Of a stretch of 64,000 bases of DNA, positions 16,840 through 24,631 are shown piece by piece. The DNA is from Croceivirga sp. (lineage in GTDB: Bacteria > Bacteroidota > Bacteroidia > Flavobacteriales > Flavobacteriaceae): contig JANQKR010000013.1 of assembly GCA_028281025.1 (NCBI GenBank), positions 310,001 through 374,000 on the forward strand, given 5' to 3'. Under the pieces are notes generated by a model. It saw nothing but the letters and a program-made list of their open reading frames with translations. It was not told where the DNA came from and did not search any database. The translations under genes were made by a program, and so were the position numbers. Position 1 is the first letter of the stretch; every line of letters begins with the position of its first letter.

Positions 16840-17871
16840 ATGCAACTGTACAATACGTTAAGTGCAAAAGAAAGGGAGCGACTTATAGAGGAAGCGGGAA
16901 AGGAACGCCTTACCATCTCTTTCTACAAATATGCACACATAGGCAATCCTGGAATTTTTCGGAACCATCTTTTTGTCCATTGGGACCAATTGGATGTTCT
17001 TGGCCGCATTTACGTGGCCAAAGAGGGGATAAATGCGCAGCTGTCCGTTCCGGCGGATAATTTCATGGATTTTAAGGCCCACTTGGACAGCATTACTTTT
17101 TTGAAGGATGTTCGTTTGAACATTGCCATTGAACAGGACAATAAGTCCTTTTTAAAATTGAAGGTAAAGGTCCGTAGGAAGATTGTTGCCGATGGCCTGG
17201 ATGATGATACTTTTGATGTGACCGACAAAGGCATTCATGTGGATGCAGCACAGTTCAACGCGCTGATCGCGGATCCGGAAAGCATTGTGGTGGATATGCG
17301 TAACCATTATGAAAGTGAAATTGGGCATTTTGAAAAAGCCATTACTCCGGACGTGGATACCTTCCGTGACTCTTTGGATAGTATAGAAGAACAATTGGCA
17401 GAGCACAAAGAGGACAAAAAGTTGGTAATGTACTGTACGGGAGGAATCCGTTGTGAAAAAGCCAGTGCTTACTATAAACATAAAGGCTTTAAAAACGTGT
17501 ACCAATTGGAGGGCGGGATTATAGAATACACCCGTCAAGTACGCACCAAGGGTTTGGAGAACAAATTCAAGGGAAAGAACTTTGTTTTTGACCATAGACG
17601 CGGGGAACGCATCTCAGAAGAAATCATTGCCCAATGCCACCAGTGTGGGAAACCCTGCGATACCCATGTAAATTGTGCCAACGAGGCCTGCCACCTCCTT
17701 TTTATACAATGTGAGGAATGCGCCAAAAAAATGAACCATTGTTGCTCCAAGCAGTGTATGGAAATAGTAGCACTTCCCTTTGAACAACAAAAAAAACTCC
17801 GTAAAGGGAAACATGCCAGCAACAAAATTTTCAAAAAAGGAAGGTCCGGGGTTCTGAAGTTTAAGAATTGA
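16840..17871 (+). CDS. trhO: tRNA uridine(34) hydroxylase (rhodanese-related)
   Basis: 343-residue TrhO/YceA family enzyme; in other bacteria it makes 5-hydroxyuridine at the tRNA wobble base using O2. An N-terminal acylphosphatase-like domain (about 20-115) precedes a rhodanese domain whose active loop is CTGGIRCEK. The C-terminal 70 residues hold a cluster of CxxC-type pairs (CHQCGKPC, CEECAKK, HCCSKQC) that could bind zinc, then a Lys-rich tail. The start at 16840 is the only ATG in front of the conserved region. Confidence 0.93.
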   Translation: MQLYNTLSAKERERLIEEAGKERLTISFYKYAHIGNPGIFRNHLFVHWDQLDVLGRIYVAKEGINAQLSVPADNFMDFKAHLDSITFLKDVRLNIAIEQDNKSFLKLKVKVRRKIVADGLDDDTFDVTDKGIHVDAAQFNALIADPESIVVDMRNHYESEIGHFEKAITPDVDTFRDSLDSIEEQLAEHKEDKKLVMYCTGGIRCEKASAYYKHKGFKNVYQLEGGIIEYTRQVRTKGLENKFKGKNFVFDHRRGERISEEIIAQCHQCGKPCDTHVNCANEACHLLFIQCEECAKKMNHCCSKQCMEIVALPFEQQKKLRKGKHASNKIFKKGRSGVLKFKN

Positions 17872-17896
17872 AATCCGGGCAGTCCTTAAATTTGGC

Positions 17897-17904
17897 TATC
17901 TTTA
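17897..17904 (+). promoter_or_regulatory. Possible -7 box of the ricT-like gene
   Basis: TATCTTTA, one base off TAnnTTTG, with TTTGG 2 bp upstream, in the gap between trhO and the PSP1 gene. Confidence 0.3.
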
Positions 17905-17970
17905 CTTTTTAGTATTTACGAACCTAAATCAATGAACGGCCAAGTCGTTCACTGATTCAAGATATTTTAT

Positions 17971-19140
17971 ATGGGATGTAGCAGTTGCTCTAACGGAAAA
18001 GACGGGCAACCGCGGGGCTGCAAGAACAATGGAACTTGCGGCACGGATGGTTGTAACAAGCTTACCGTTTTTGATTGGCTTTCCAATATGTCGCTACCTA
18101 ATGGTCAAACCCCTTTTGACTGTGTAGAGGTAAGATTTAAGAACAGCAGAAAAGAGTTTTTTAGGAATACGGACAAGCTTTCACTTGCCATTGGTGATGT
18201 GGTGGCCACCCAGGCAAAATCTGGCCATGATGTTGGCATTGTTACCCTTACCGGAGAGTTGGTCAAGGTACAGATGAAACGTAAAAAAGTGGATTACGGG
18301 GACAAAGGACTTCCCAGAATCTATCGAAAAGCGACACAACGCGATATTGACATCTGGCAAAAATGCAGGAACAAAGAGGAAGAGATAAAAAAACGATCCC
18401 GTGAAATTGCCATTTCCCTAAAGCTGGAAATGAAGTTAAGCGACGTTGAATTTCAAGGGGACGGTTCCAAGGCCACATTCTATTACACCGCAGAGGACAG
18501 GGTAGATTTTAGACAGTTGATCAAGGACATGGCCAAAGCCTTTAGTATCCGAATTGAGATGCGACAAATTGGGTATCGCCAGGAAGCACAAAGATTGGGC
18601 GGAATAGGCTCTTGTGGCAGGGAATTGTGTTGTTCCACCTGGCTAACGGATTTTAGATCGGTAAGTACGGCTTCCGCCAGATATCAGCAATTGGCCTTAA
18701 ACCCACAAAAATTGGCGGGGCAATGCGGTAAATTAAAATGCTGCCTCAACTATGAGTTGGACATGTATTTGGAAGCCCTAAGGGATTTTCCTTCGTCCGA
18801 CAGTAAACTACAGACTGAAAAAGGAATGGCCTACTGCCAAAAAGTGGACATTTTCAAGGAAACCCTTTGGTTCTCCTACAGAAATGATGCGTCCAATTGG
18901 CACGCCCTTAAAAAGGAACAGGTCCAGGAGATTTTGGAAATCAACAAAAAGGACAAAAAAATTGAAAGTCTGGAATACTACACTTCGGATACTGCCCTGG
19001 ACGATCAGGTAACATTTGAAAATGTTGTGGGACAAGATAGCTTAACCCGATTTGATCGCCCCAAACGAAAAAGGAACAAAAAACGCAAAAACAAAAATCC
19101 TCGAAAAAAGAACCAAAACAATTCGGTGAGAAATGCATAG
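17971..19140 (+). CDS. PSP1 domain protein (RicT/YaaT-like)
   Basis: 389 residues. The N-terminus is Cys-rich (MGCSSCSN, CKNNGTCGTDGC); the core is the PSP1 C-terminal domain, and the family's Cys motifs IGSCGRELCCSTW and AGQCGKLKCCLNY are present (about 208-255). In Bacillus, RicT is part of an Fe-S-bearing complex (RicAFT) that affects RNase Y; whether that holds here is unknown. The last 30 residues are an extreme Lys/Arg/Asn tail that could bind RNA. It overlaps gldH by 8 bp; ricT-like, gldH and PBP1A form one operon. Confidence 0.88.
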   Translation: MGCSSCSNGKDGQPRGCKNNGTCGTDGCNKLTVFDWLSNMSLPNGQTPFDCVEVRFKNSRKEFFRNTDKLSLAIGDVVATQAKSGHDVGIVTLTGELVKVQMKRKKVDYGDKGLPRIYRKATQRDIDIWQKCRNKEEEIKKRSREIAISLKLEMKLSDVEFQGDGSKATFYYTAEDRVDFRQLIKDMAKAFSIRIEMRQIGYRQEAQRLGGIGSCGRELCCSTWLTDFRSVSTASARYQQLALNPQKLAGQCGKLKCCLNYELDMYLEALRDFPSSDSKLQTEKGMAYCQKVDIFKETLWFSYRNDASNWHALKKEQVQEILEINKKDKKIESLEYYTSDTALDDQVTFENVVGQDSLTRFDRPKRKRNKKRKNKNPRKKNQNNSVRNA

Positions 19141-19618
19141 GTATTGGTGGATAGTGGTTGTTTTTGTGACTTGTATCTCCTGTAATGAAGGGTTGGTATA
19201 TTCTGAATATGTAGCCTTGAACAATGGGATATGGAAAAAAGGGGATACCGTGAAATTCCAATTCAAGGACCTGGATACGGTTGGTGGGCACCATATCTTT
19301 TTGAATGTCCGAAACGACCAACGGTACGAGTTCAGCAATCTCTTCCTAATATTGGAATTGGAGGCTCCCGACGGAAATACCAAAGTAGATACCCTGGAAT
19401 ATGAAATGGCGCTGCCCACTGGGGAATGGCTGGGAAAAGGTATGGGAAGCGTTAAGGAAAGTAAACTTTGGTATAAGGAAAACATCGATTTTAAGGATTC
19501 TGGCGTATATAAGGTGAATGTATCGCACGCGATGAGAAAGAACGGGGAAGTGGACGGACTGGATGGTTTGGAGGGAATTACCGATATCGGAATTCAAATT
19601 GAAAAAGTAAAAAACTAA
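19133..19618 (+). CDS. gldH: Gliding motility lipoprotein GldH
   Basis: 161-residue lipoprotein with lipobox ISC (Cys at about 17). The mature domain matches GldH of gliding Bacteroidota (LNNGIWKKGDTVKFQF, then a YEFSNLFL region, and a VSHAMRKN-like end). GldH is needed for gliding in Flavobacterium johnsoniae, but its molecular role is unclear; other Gld/Spr proteins of the motor are not in this window. It overlaps both neighbours (8 bp and 1 bp), so it is translationally coupled to ricT-like and PBP1A. Confidence 0.88.
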   Translation: MHRYWWIVVVFVTCISCNEGLVYSEYVALNNGIWKKGDTVKFQFKDLDTVGGHHIFLNVRNDQRYEFSNLFLILELEAPDGNTKVDTLEYEMALPTGEWLGKGMGSVKESKLWYKENIDFKDSGVYKVNVSHAMRKNGEVDGLDGLEGITDIGIQIEKVKN

Positions 19619-21939
19619 TGGCGACTAAGGCTGCTCCTAAAAAAGGATTTAAAAAGTTTATCAAATGGTTCTGGATTCTCTACGGAACGGGTATTTTGGC
19701 CGCAGTGCTGCTCTTTTTGTTGGCCTCTTGGGGTGTTTTTGGGGAAATGCCCACTTTTGAACGATTGGAAAACCCACAGACCAACCTTGCCACGGAAATT
19801 CTTTCCTCGGATGGGGAGACCCTGGGAAAATTCTATTTGGATGACAACCGGACCCCCGTTTCCTTTGATGAACTTCCGGACCATTTGGTCAATGCGCTGA
19901 TCGCTACTGAAGATGCAAGATATTTTGATCATGCGGGTATTGATGCGCGTGGAACCTTGAGGGCATTCATTTTTTTGGGAACCAAAGGGGGGGCAAGTAC
20001 CATTTCACAACAGTTGTCAAAATTATTGTTTACCAAAAAGCCTTCGGGCGGCATAGGGCGGCTTTTGCAAAAAGTAAAGGAGTGGGTCATCGCCACGCGT
20101 TTGGAAGAACAGTACACCAAAGAGGAAATCATACAAATGTATTTGAACCAGTATGATTTCCTGTACAATGCAGATGGCATTCGATCCGCTGCACGTATCT
20201 ATTTTGGAAAGGAACCCATTGACCTTAGGACAGAGGAATCTGCCGTTTTAGTGGGAATGTTGAAAAATTCCTCCCTATTTAATCCCATCCGTCGGGAAGA
20301 ACTGACCAAGAATCGCCGAAATACGGTTCTGGGGCAAATGGAAAAATACGGGTATATCACCGAACAGGAAAAGGACTCCCTTCAAAGCCTTCCCATGGAC
20401 ATCAACTTTAATCCAGAGTCGCACCGGGAAGGACTGGCCACCTACTTTAGGATGTACTTGCAACGTTGGTTGAATGATTGGGTAAAGGAGAACAAAAAAC
20501 CGGACGGTTCTGAATACAACATTTATCTGGATGGCTTAAAAGTGTACACCACCATAGATTCCAGGATGCAAAAAAATGCGGAAGATGCCGTTGAAGCCCA
20601 TATGAAGCGATTGCAAGCCGAATTTTTCGTCCAAAACACCCTGGAACGTAATCCAACCACCCCTTTTCTGGATCTGGAGGACTTTGAGATAGCGAACATT
20701 ATGGAGCGCGCCATGAAGAATTCTGCACGTTGGAGGGCATTAAAGCGGCAAGGCCTTTCAGAGAACGAAATACGTGCCTCCTTCAAGGAAAAGGCAGAAA
20801 TGACCGTTTTTGACTGGAACAGCGATTCCTATGAGAAGGATACGGTGATGACCCCATTGGATTCCATTCGGTACTACAAAACCTTTTTACGCACGGCCAT
20901 GATGTCCATGGAACCCCAAACGGGCCATGTAAAAGCTTGGGTAGGCGGAGTGGATTACAAACACTTTCAATATGATAATGTAATTCAGGGGGCCAGGCAG
21001 GCCGGCTCTACCTTTAAACCTTTTGTGTATGCAGCGGCAATAGACCAATTACGCTATTCCCCCTGTGATTCCCTTCCGGACACCCAATATTGTATTGAAC
21101 CCCTGAAGCATGGCAATATGGAGCAGTGGTGCCCGAAAAACTCAGATGGGAAGTATTCCTTGAAAAATCGAACCTTAAAGAATGCCCTGGCAAACTCCGT
21201 CAATACCATTACTGCGCGATTGATCGATCAAGTAGGACCCGGTTCAGTGGTGGAGATCGCCAAGAACATGGGATTTACCAAAGAGATTCTGGAAGTACCA
21301 TCCATTGCCTTGGGAACGGTGGATTTTAATGTCTATGAAATGGTAGGTGCCTATGGTACGTTTGCCAATCAGGGGGTATATGTGAAGCCTGTGATGATCA
21401 CCCGAATAGAAGATAAAAATGGTACGGTCCTGTACGAGTACGTTCCCAGAACCAAGGATGTGCTGAGCAAGGATGTGGCCTATACCATGGTGAATCTTAT
21501 GGAGGGGGTTACCGAGGGAGGTTCGGGAACACGGTTGCGCCATACATTTGCCAAAGAACAAACCGTTTATAAGGAAATTGTTACGGGATATCCCTATGAA
21601 TTCCAAAATCCCATTGCCGGGAAAACGGGAACTACTCAAAACCAAAGTGACGGGTGGTTCATGGGAATGGTGCCCAACCTGGTTACCGGGGTCTGGGTAG
21701 GCGGTGATAATCGCTCCATCCATTTCAAGAGCCTGGCCTATGGTCAGGGAGCCTCAATGGCACTGCCAATTTGGGCCTTATATATGAAAGCCAATTACGA
21801 AAATGAGGAATTGGGCATATCCATGGAAGCTTTTGAAGAGCCGGAAGAGCTGTCCATAAATGTGGACTGCACGAAAATTTTAGAGGAAAAAAAGCAGGAA
21901 ACGGACACCGAGGACGACTTGGAGGATTTGGACTTTTAA
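19618..21939 (+). CDS. Penicillin-binding protein 1A (bifunctional transglycosylase/transpeptidase)
   Basis: 773-residue class A PBP that polymerises and crosslinks peptidoglycan. One N-terminal TM helix (about 20-43) is followed by the GT51 domain with the catalytic EDARYFDHAG motif and GGASTISQQLSKLLF. The transpeptidase domain has AGSTFKPF (the SxxK), ANSVNT (the SxN) and GKTGTTQNQSDGWF (the KTG). All catalytic motifs are intact. An acidic tail ends the protein. It is the last gene of the ricT-gldH-PBP operon. Confidence 0.96.
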   Translation: MATKAAPKKGFKKFIKWFWILYGTGILAAVLLFLLASWGVFGEMPTFERLENPQTNLATEILSSDGETLGKFYLDDNRTPVSFDELPDHLVNALIATEDARYFDHAGIDARGTLRAFIFLGTKGGASTISQQLSKLLFTKKPSGGIGRLLQKVKEWVIATRLEEQYTKEEIIQMYLNQYDFLYNADGIRSAARIYFGKEPIDLRTEESAVLVGMLKNSSLFNPIRREELTKNRRNTVLGQMEKYGYITEQEKDSLQSLPMDINFNPESHREGLATYFRMYLQRWLNDWVKENKKPDGSEYNIYLDGLKVYTTIDSRMQKNAEDAVEAHMKRLQAEFFVQNTLERNPTTPFLDLEDFEIANIMERAMKNSARWRALKRQGLSENEIRASFKEKAEMTVFDWNSDSYEKDTVMTPLDSIRYYKTFLRTAMMSMEPQTGHVKAWVGGVDYKHFQYDNVIQGARQAGSTFKPFVYAAAIDQLRYSPCDSLPDTQYCIEPLKHGNMEQWCPKNSDGKYSLKNRTLKNALANSVNTITARLIDQVGPGSVVEIAKNMGFTKEILEVPSIALGTVDFNVYEMVGAYGTFANQGVYVKPVMITRIEDKNGTVLYEYVPRTKDVLSKDVAYTMVNLMEGVTEGGSGTRLRHTFAKEQTVYKEIVTGYPYEFQNPIAGKTGTTQNQSDGWFMGMVPNLVTGVWVGGDNRSIHFKSLAYGQGASMALPIWALYMKANYENEELGISMEAFEEPEELSINVDCTKILEEKKQETDTEDDLEDLDF

Positions 21940-21942
21940 AAA

Positions 21943-21962
21943 GATTGTTGTTGCAACAACAT
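21943..21962. promoter_or_regulatory. 16-bp perfect palindrome upstream of the CoA-transferase operon (site 1)
   Basis: The 20-mer GATTGTTGTTGCAACAACAT contains a perfect palindrome (21946-21961). It covers the spot expected for the -33 box of the -7-like TATATTTC at 21966-21973, so a bound regulator would block the promoter. A near-identical 20-mer lies at 22195-22214. Confidence 0.6.
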
Positions 21963-22007
21963 AGCTATATTTCGTAACTTACCCCCCACGAACGCAATAT
22001 ACTTTTT

Positions 22008-22709
22008 ATGATAAAAAAAACCGTTTCAGGGGTTCAGGAGGCCTTAAAGGGAGTACAGAACGGGATGACTTTTATGCTGGGGGGATTTGGACTTTGCGGG
22101 ATTCCCGAAAATGCGATTTCGGAATTGGTACGGTTGGGAATTACGGATATCACCTGTATTTCGAACAATGCGGGGGTAGATGATTTTGGACTGGGATTGT
22201 TGTTACAACAACATCAAATTAAAAAAATGATCTCTTCTTATGTAGGGGAAAATGATGAGTTTGAACGGCAGATGCTTTCCGGGGAGTTGGAAGTGGAATT
22301 GACGCCACAGGGAACCCTGGCAGAAAAATGCAGGGCCGCCCAAGCGGGGTTTCCGGCATTTTATACCCCGGCGGGTTATGGAACAGAAGTGGCCGATGGA
22401 AAGGAAACCCGTGAGTTCAATGGTAAAATGTACGTGTTGGAGGAGGCTTTCAAAGCAGATTTTGCCTTCGTGAAAGCGTGGAAAGGGGATGAAGCCGGAA
22501 ATTTAATTTTTAAAGGAACGGCCAGAAATTTTAACCCCTGTATGTGTGGGGCCGCCAAGATAACAGTGGCCGAAGTTGAGGAGTTGCTCCCTGCCGGAAG
22601 TTTGGACCCCAATGAAATTCACATTCCAGGAATTTTTGTGCAGCGGATTTTCCAGGGACAGCGCTATGAGAAGCGAATTGAACAGCGAACGGTTCGGCAG
22701 AAGAATTGA
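22008..22709 (+). CDS. scoA: 3-oxoacid CoA-transferase, subunit A
   Basis: 233 residues. Moves CoA between succinyl-CoA (or acetyl-CoA) and acetoacetate in ketone-body or short-chain acid use, working with subunit B at 23129. The family features [13 protein letters not shown] near the N-terminus, [19 protein letters not shown] and ARNFNPCMC are present. A small unrelated gene now separates it from subunit B. A second copy of the upstream palindrome is embedded in codons 63-69. Gene symbol by family; AtoD is an alternative name. Confidence 0.93.
   Translation: MIKKTVSGVQEALKGVQNGMTFMLGGFGLCGIPENAISELVRLGITDITCISNNAGVDDFGLGLLLQQHQIKKMISSYVGENDEFERQMLSGELEVELTPQGTLAEKCRAAQAGFPAFYTPAGYGTEVADGKETREFNGKMYVLEEAFKADFAFVKAWKGDEAGNLIFKGTARNFNPCMCGAAKITVAEVEELLPAGSLDPNEIHIPGIFVQRIFQGQRYEKRIEQRTVRQKN
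22195..22214. promoter_or_regulatory. Second palindrome copy inside scoA (site 2)
   Basis: GATTGTTGTTACAACAACAT differs from the upstream site (21943-21962) at one base and lies exactly 252 bp away. It codes the residues GLLLQQH, which are near a conserved part of the family, so coding constraint may explain part of the match. Confidence 0.4.
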
Positions 22710-22735
22710 TTGATTGAAAATGGTTGAATTTGAAA

Positions 22736-23101
22736 ATGAGAAACGATAAGAAAAATCTAATTGTAGATTTAACTTTTGAATTTTCCATAAAAATCATTGC
22801 GTTTTCTGAGGAAATCAGGGCTTTGAACCGATTTGAAATGGCTTCCCAGATATTTAGAAGTGGAACTTCTATCGGAGCAAATATTCGTGAGGCTCAAAAT
22901 GCTGAAAGTAAGGCAGATTTCATACATAAATTCAAAATTTCTGCCAAAGAAGCTGATGAATTATACTATTGGTTAAAGCTTTGTAAAGCATCCGTGTTTT
23001 ATCCAAATCCGGCGGAAGAACTATTTGAGGAATTAAAATCAATCACCCTTATTATTTCAAAAATAATAGGAACCAGTAAGCGAAGTCAATTTTCAAATTG
23101 A
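22736..23101 (+). CDS. Four-helix-bundle protein (23S rRNA intervening-sequence family)
   Basis: 121 residues from ATG at 22736 (a TTG 12 nt earlier is possible). The family signature is complete: IRALNRFEMASQIFRSGTSI, then ANIREAQNAESKADFIHKF and KEADELYYWLKL. Such proteins were first seen in rRNA intervening sequences and are now common as stand-alone genes of unknown function. It lies between the two subunits of the CoA-transferase, in the same direction, and is more AT-rich than its neighbours. This looks like an insertion of a mobile-like small gene into the operon. Confidence 0.9.
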   Translation: MRNDKKNLIVDLTFEFSIKIIAFSEEIRALNRFEMASQIFRSGTSIGANIREAQNAESKADFIHKFKISAKEADELYYWLKLCKASVFYPNPAEELFEELKSITLIISKIIGTSKRSQFSN

Positions 23102-23128
23102 GTCATTATTGAATTAATACACTGATAA

Positions 23129-23782
23129 ATGCTAGACAAAAACGGAATAGCAAAACGGATTGCCAAGGAAGTCAAGGATGGCTATTATGTAAATCTTGGT
23201 ATTGGAATCCCCACTTTGGTGGCCAATTTTGTCCGTAATGATATTGAGGTGGAATTTCAGAGCGAAAATGGGGTTTTGGGCATGGGACCGTTTCCCTTTG
23301 AGGGGGAGGAAGATGCGGATATTATCAACGCGGGCAAACAGACGATAACCACTTTGCCCGGGGCATCATTTTTTGATTCGGCCACCAGTTTTGGGATGAT
23401 TCGGGGCCAGCATGTGGATTTGACCATTTTAGGGGCCATGGAGGTCGCGGAAAATGGGGATATTGCCAATTGGAAAATCCCGGGAAAAATGGTCAAAGGA
23501 ATGGGCGGTGCAATGGATTTGGTCGCTTCTGCGGAAAACATTATCGTAGCCATGATGCACACCAATAAAGCGGGCCAATCCAAACTATTGAAAAAATGTA
23601 CCCTTCCCTTGACAGGGGTTGGCTGTGTGAAAAAGATTGTGTCCAATATGGCCGTTCTTGAAGTTAGGGACAATGCATTCCATCTTTTGGAAAGGGCACC
23701 AGGGGTTTCCGTGGAAGAAATAAAGAAGGCAACGGAAGGAAAGTTGATCGTGGAAGGTACTGTCCCGGAAATGGTACTGTGA
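23129..23782 (+). CDS. scoB: 3-oxoacid CoA-transferase, subunit B
   Basis: 217 residues; partner of the subunit at 22008. The catalytic glutamate lies in the conserved SENGVLGMGP motif (Glu at about 48), and the GIGIPTLVANF start, GGAMDL and TGVGCVKKIVSNMAV blocks are present. The length fits the family. It is separated from subunit A by the 366-bp four-helix-bundle gene, so production in a 1:1 ratio now depends on read-through of, or re-initiation after, that gene. Confidence 0.94.
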   Translation: MLDKNGIAKRIAKEVKDGYYVNLGIGIPTLVANFVRNDIEVEFQSENGVLGMGPFPFEGEEDADIINAGKQTITTLPGASFFDSATSFGMIRGQHVDLTILGAMEVAENGDIANWKIPGKMVKGMGGAMDLVASAENIIVAMMHTNKAGQSKLLKKCTLPLTGVGCVKKIVSNMAVLEVRDNAFHLLERAPGVSVEEIKKATEGKLIVEGTVPEMVL

Positions 23783-23878
23783 TGGTACCACTTGTCCAAA
23801 AAAACCAATTCCTGGATGCGCACACAACACGATACCTTCAATTCACAACAAAATATTTCATGGGTAAAGCACGTTAGT

Positions 23879-23886
23879 TATATTTG
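23879..23886 (+). promoter_or_regulatory. -7 box upstream of the 37-codon ORF
   Basis: TATATTTG is an exact TAnnTTTG match, 45 bp before the small ORF at 23932. A terminator at 24074-24100 closes the unit. Confidence 0.5.
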
Positions 23887-23931
23887 AAGTAAATAATTAT
23901 TTCCTATTAACCTGCTTTAACCCCAAACCCG

Positions 23932-24045
23932 ATGATTTCAGAATTCAATCATGAACCTGTTGCCATAGAGCAAGAAATACAGGTTTACCGTAACGATTTT
24001 TACAGCGGTTTTTTAAGGTTGGTCAAAAAGCTTTTTATGCTATAG
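23932..24045 (+). CDS. Small ORF (37 residues) with its own promoter-like box and terminator
   Basis: ATG to TAG codes 37 residues: an acidic first half (SEFNHEPVAIEQEI) and a basic, amphipathic end (YSGFLRLVKKLFML). The ORF is bounded by an exact TAnnTTTG box (23879-23886) and a strong terminator (24074-24100), so a short transcript of about 200 nt is likely. Whether the peptide or the RNA matters cannot be told. No family recognised. Confidence 0.45.
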   Translation: MISEFNHEPVAIEQEIQVYRNDFYSGFLRLVKKLFML

Positions 24046-24073
24046 GCCAAACGGACACGACCAAAAAAATAGG

Positions 24074-24100
24074 AGAGTCAATTTTTATTGACTCTTTTTT
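24074..24100 (+). terminator. Rho-independent terminator
   Basis: Perfect 9-bp stem AGAGTCAAT (24074-24082) / ATTGACTCT (24087-24095), TTTT loop, then a T-run to 24100. It ends the small transcript upstream of the GNAT gene. Confidence 0.85.
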
Positions 24101-24112
24101 ATTTTTGGTACC

Positions 24113-24631
24113 ATGGAAATCACTTTTAGGGCATGCGGCTTACATGATTTGGAACTACTTCAGGAAATTTCCACATCCACCTTTATAGATGCCTTTGAAA
24201 AAAAGAACGACCCCATTGATTTTCAGTCCTATTTGACAAAGGCGTTTTCAAAGGAACAGCTTCGGCAAGAGCTGGAAAATGCTAATACCGGTTTTTATTT
24301 TGTGGAAACCACAAAGGAATTGGTGGGATACCTGAAGGTGAATACCGGAGATGCCCAAAGTGAACTAAGGGAAGGTGGGGCAATGGAACTGGAAAGGATT
24401 TATGTGATTGCCGCTTTTCAAGGAAAGGGATTGGGAAAAAAGATGTTGTCCTTTGCCGAGGAACTCGCCGTAAAAGAGGGGAAAACCTATCTTTGGTTGG
24501 GCGTCTGGGAAAAAAATGAAGGTGCCATTCGGTTTTATACAAGAAATGGCTATCAACATTTTGGGAACCACCCCTATTATATTGGTAAGGACAAACAAAC
24601 GGATTGGTTATTAAAAAAAGAATTGAAATGA
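24113..24631 (+). CDS. GNAT family N-acetyltransferase
   Basis: 172 residues, complete GNAT fold: an N-terminal strand-helix, YLKVNTGD, MELERIYVIAAFQGKGLGKKML (the acetyl-CoA-binding Q/RxxGxG loop), and the C-terminal FYTRNGYQHFGNHPYYIG block typical of YjgM/PaiA-like members. The substrate is unknown. A TATTTTTG box (24100-24107) within the terminator's T-run lies 5 nt before the ATG, implying an almost leaderless mRNA. Its stop overlaps the hydrolase start by ATGA. Confidence 0.9.
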   Translation: MEITFRACGLHDLELLQEISTSTFIDAFEKKNDPIDFQSYLTKAFSKEQLRQELENANTGFYFVETTKELVGYLKVNTGDAQSELREGGAMELERIYVIAAFQGKGLGKKMLSFAEELAVKEGKTYLWLGVWEKNEGAIRFYTRNGYQHFGNHPYYIGKDKQTDWLLKKELK

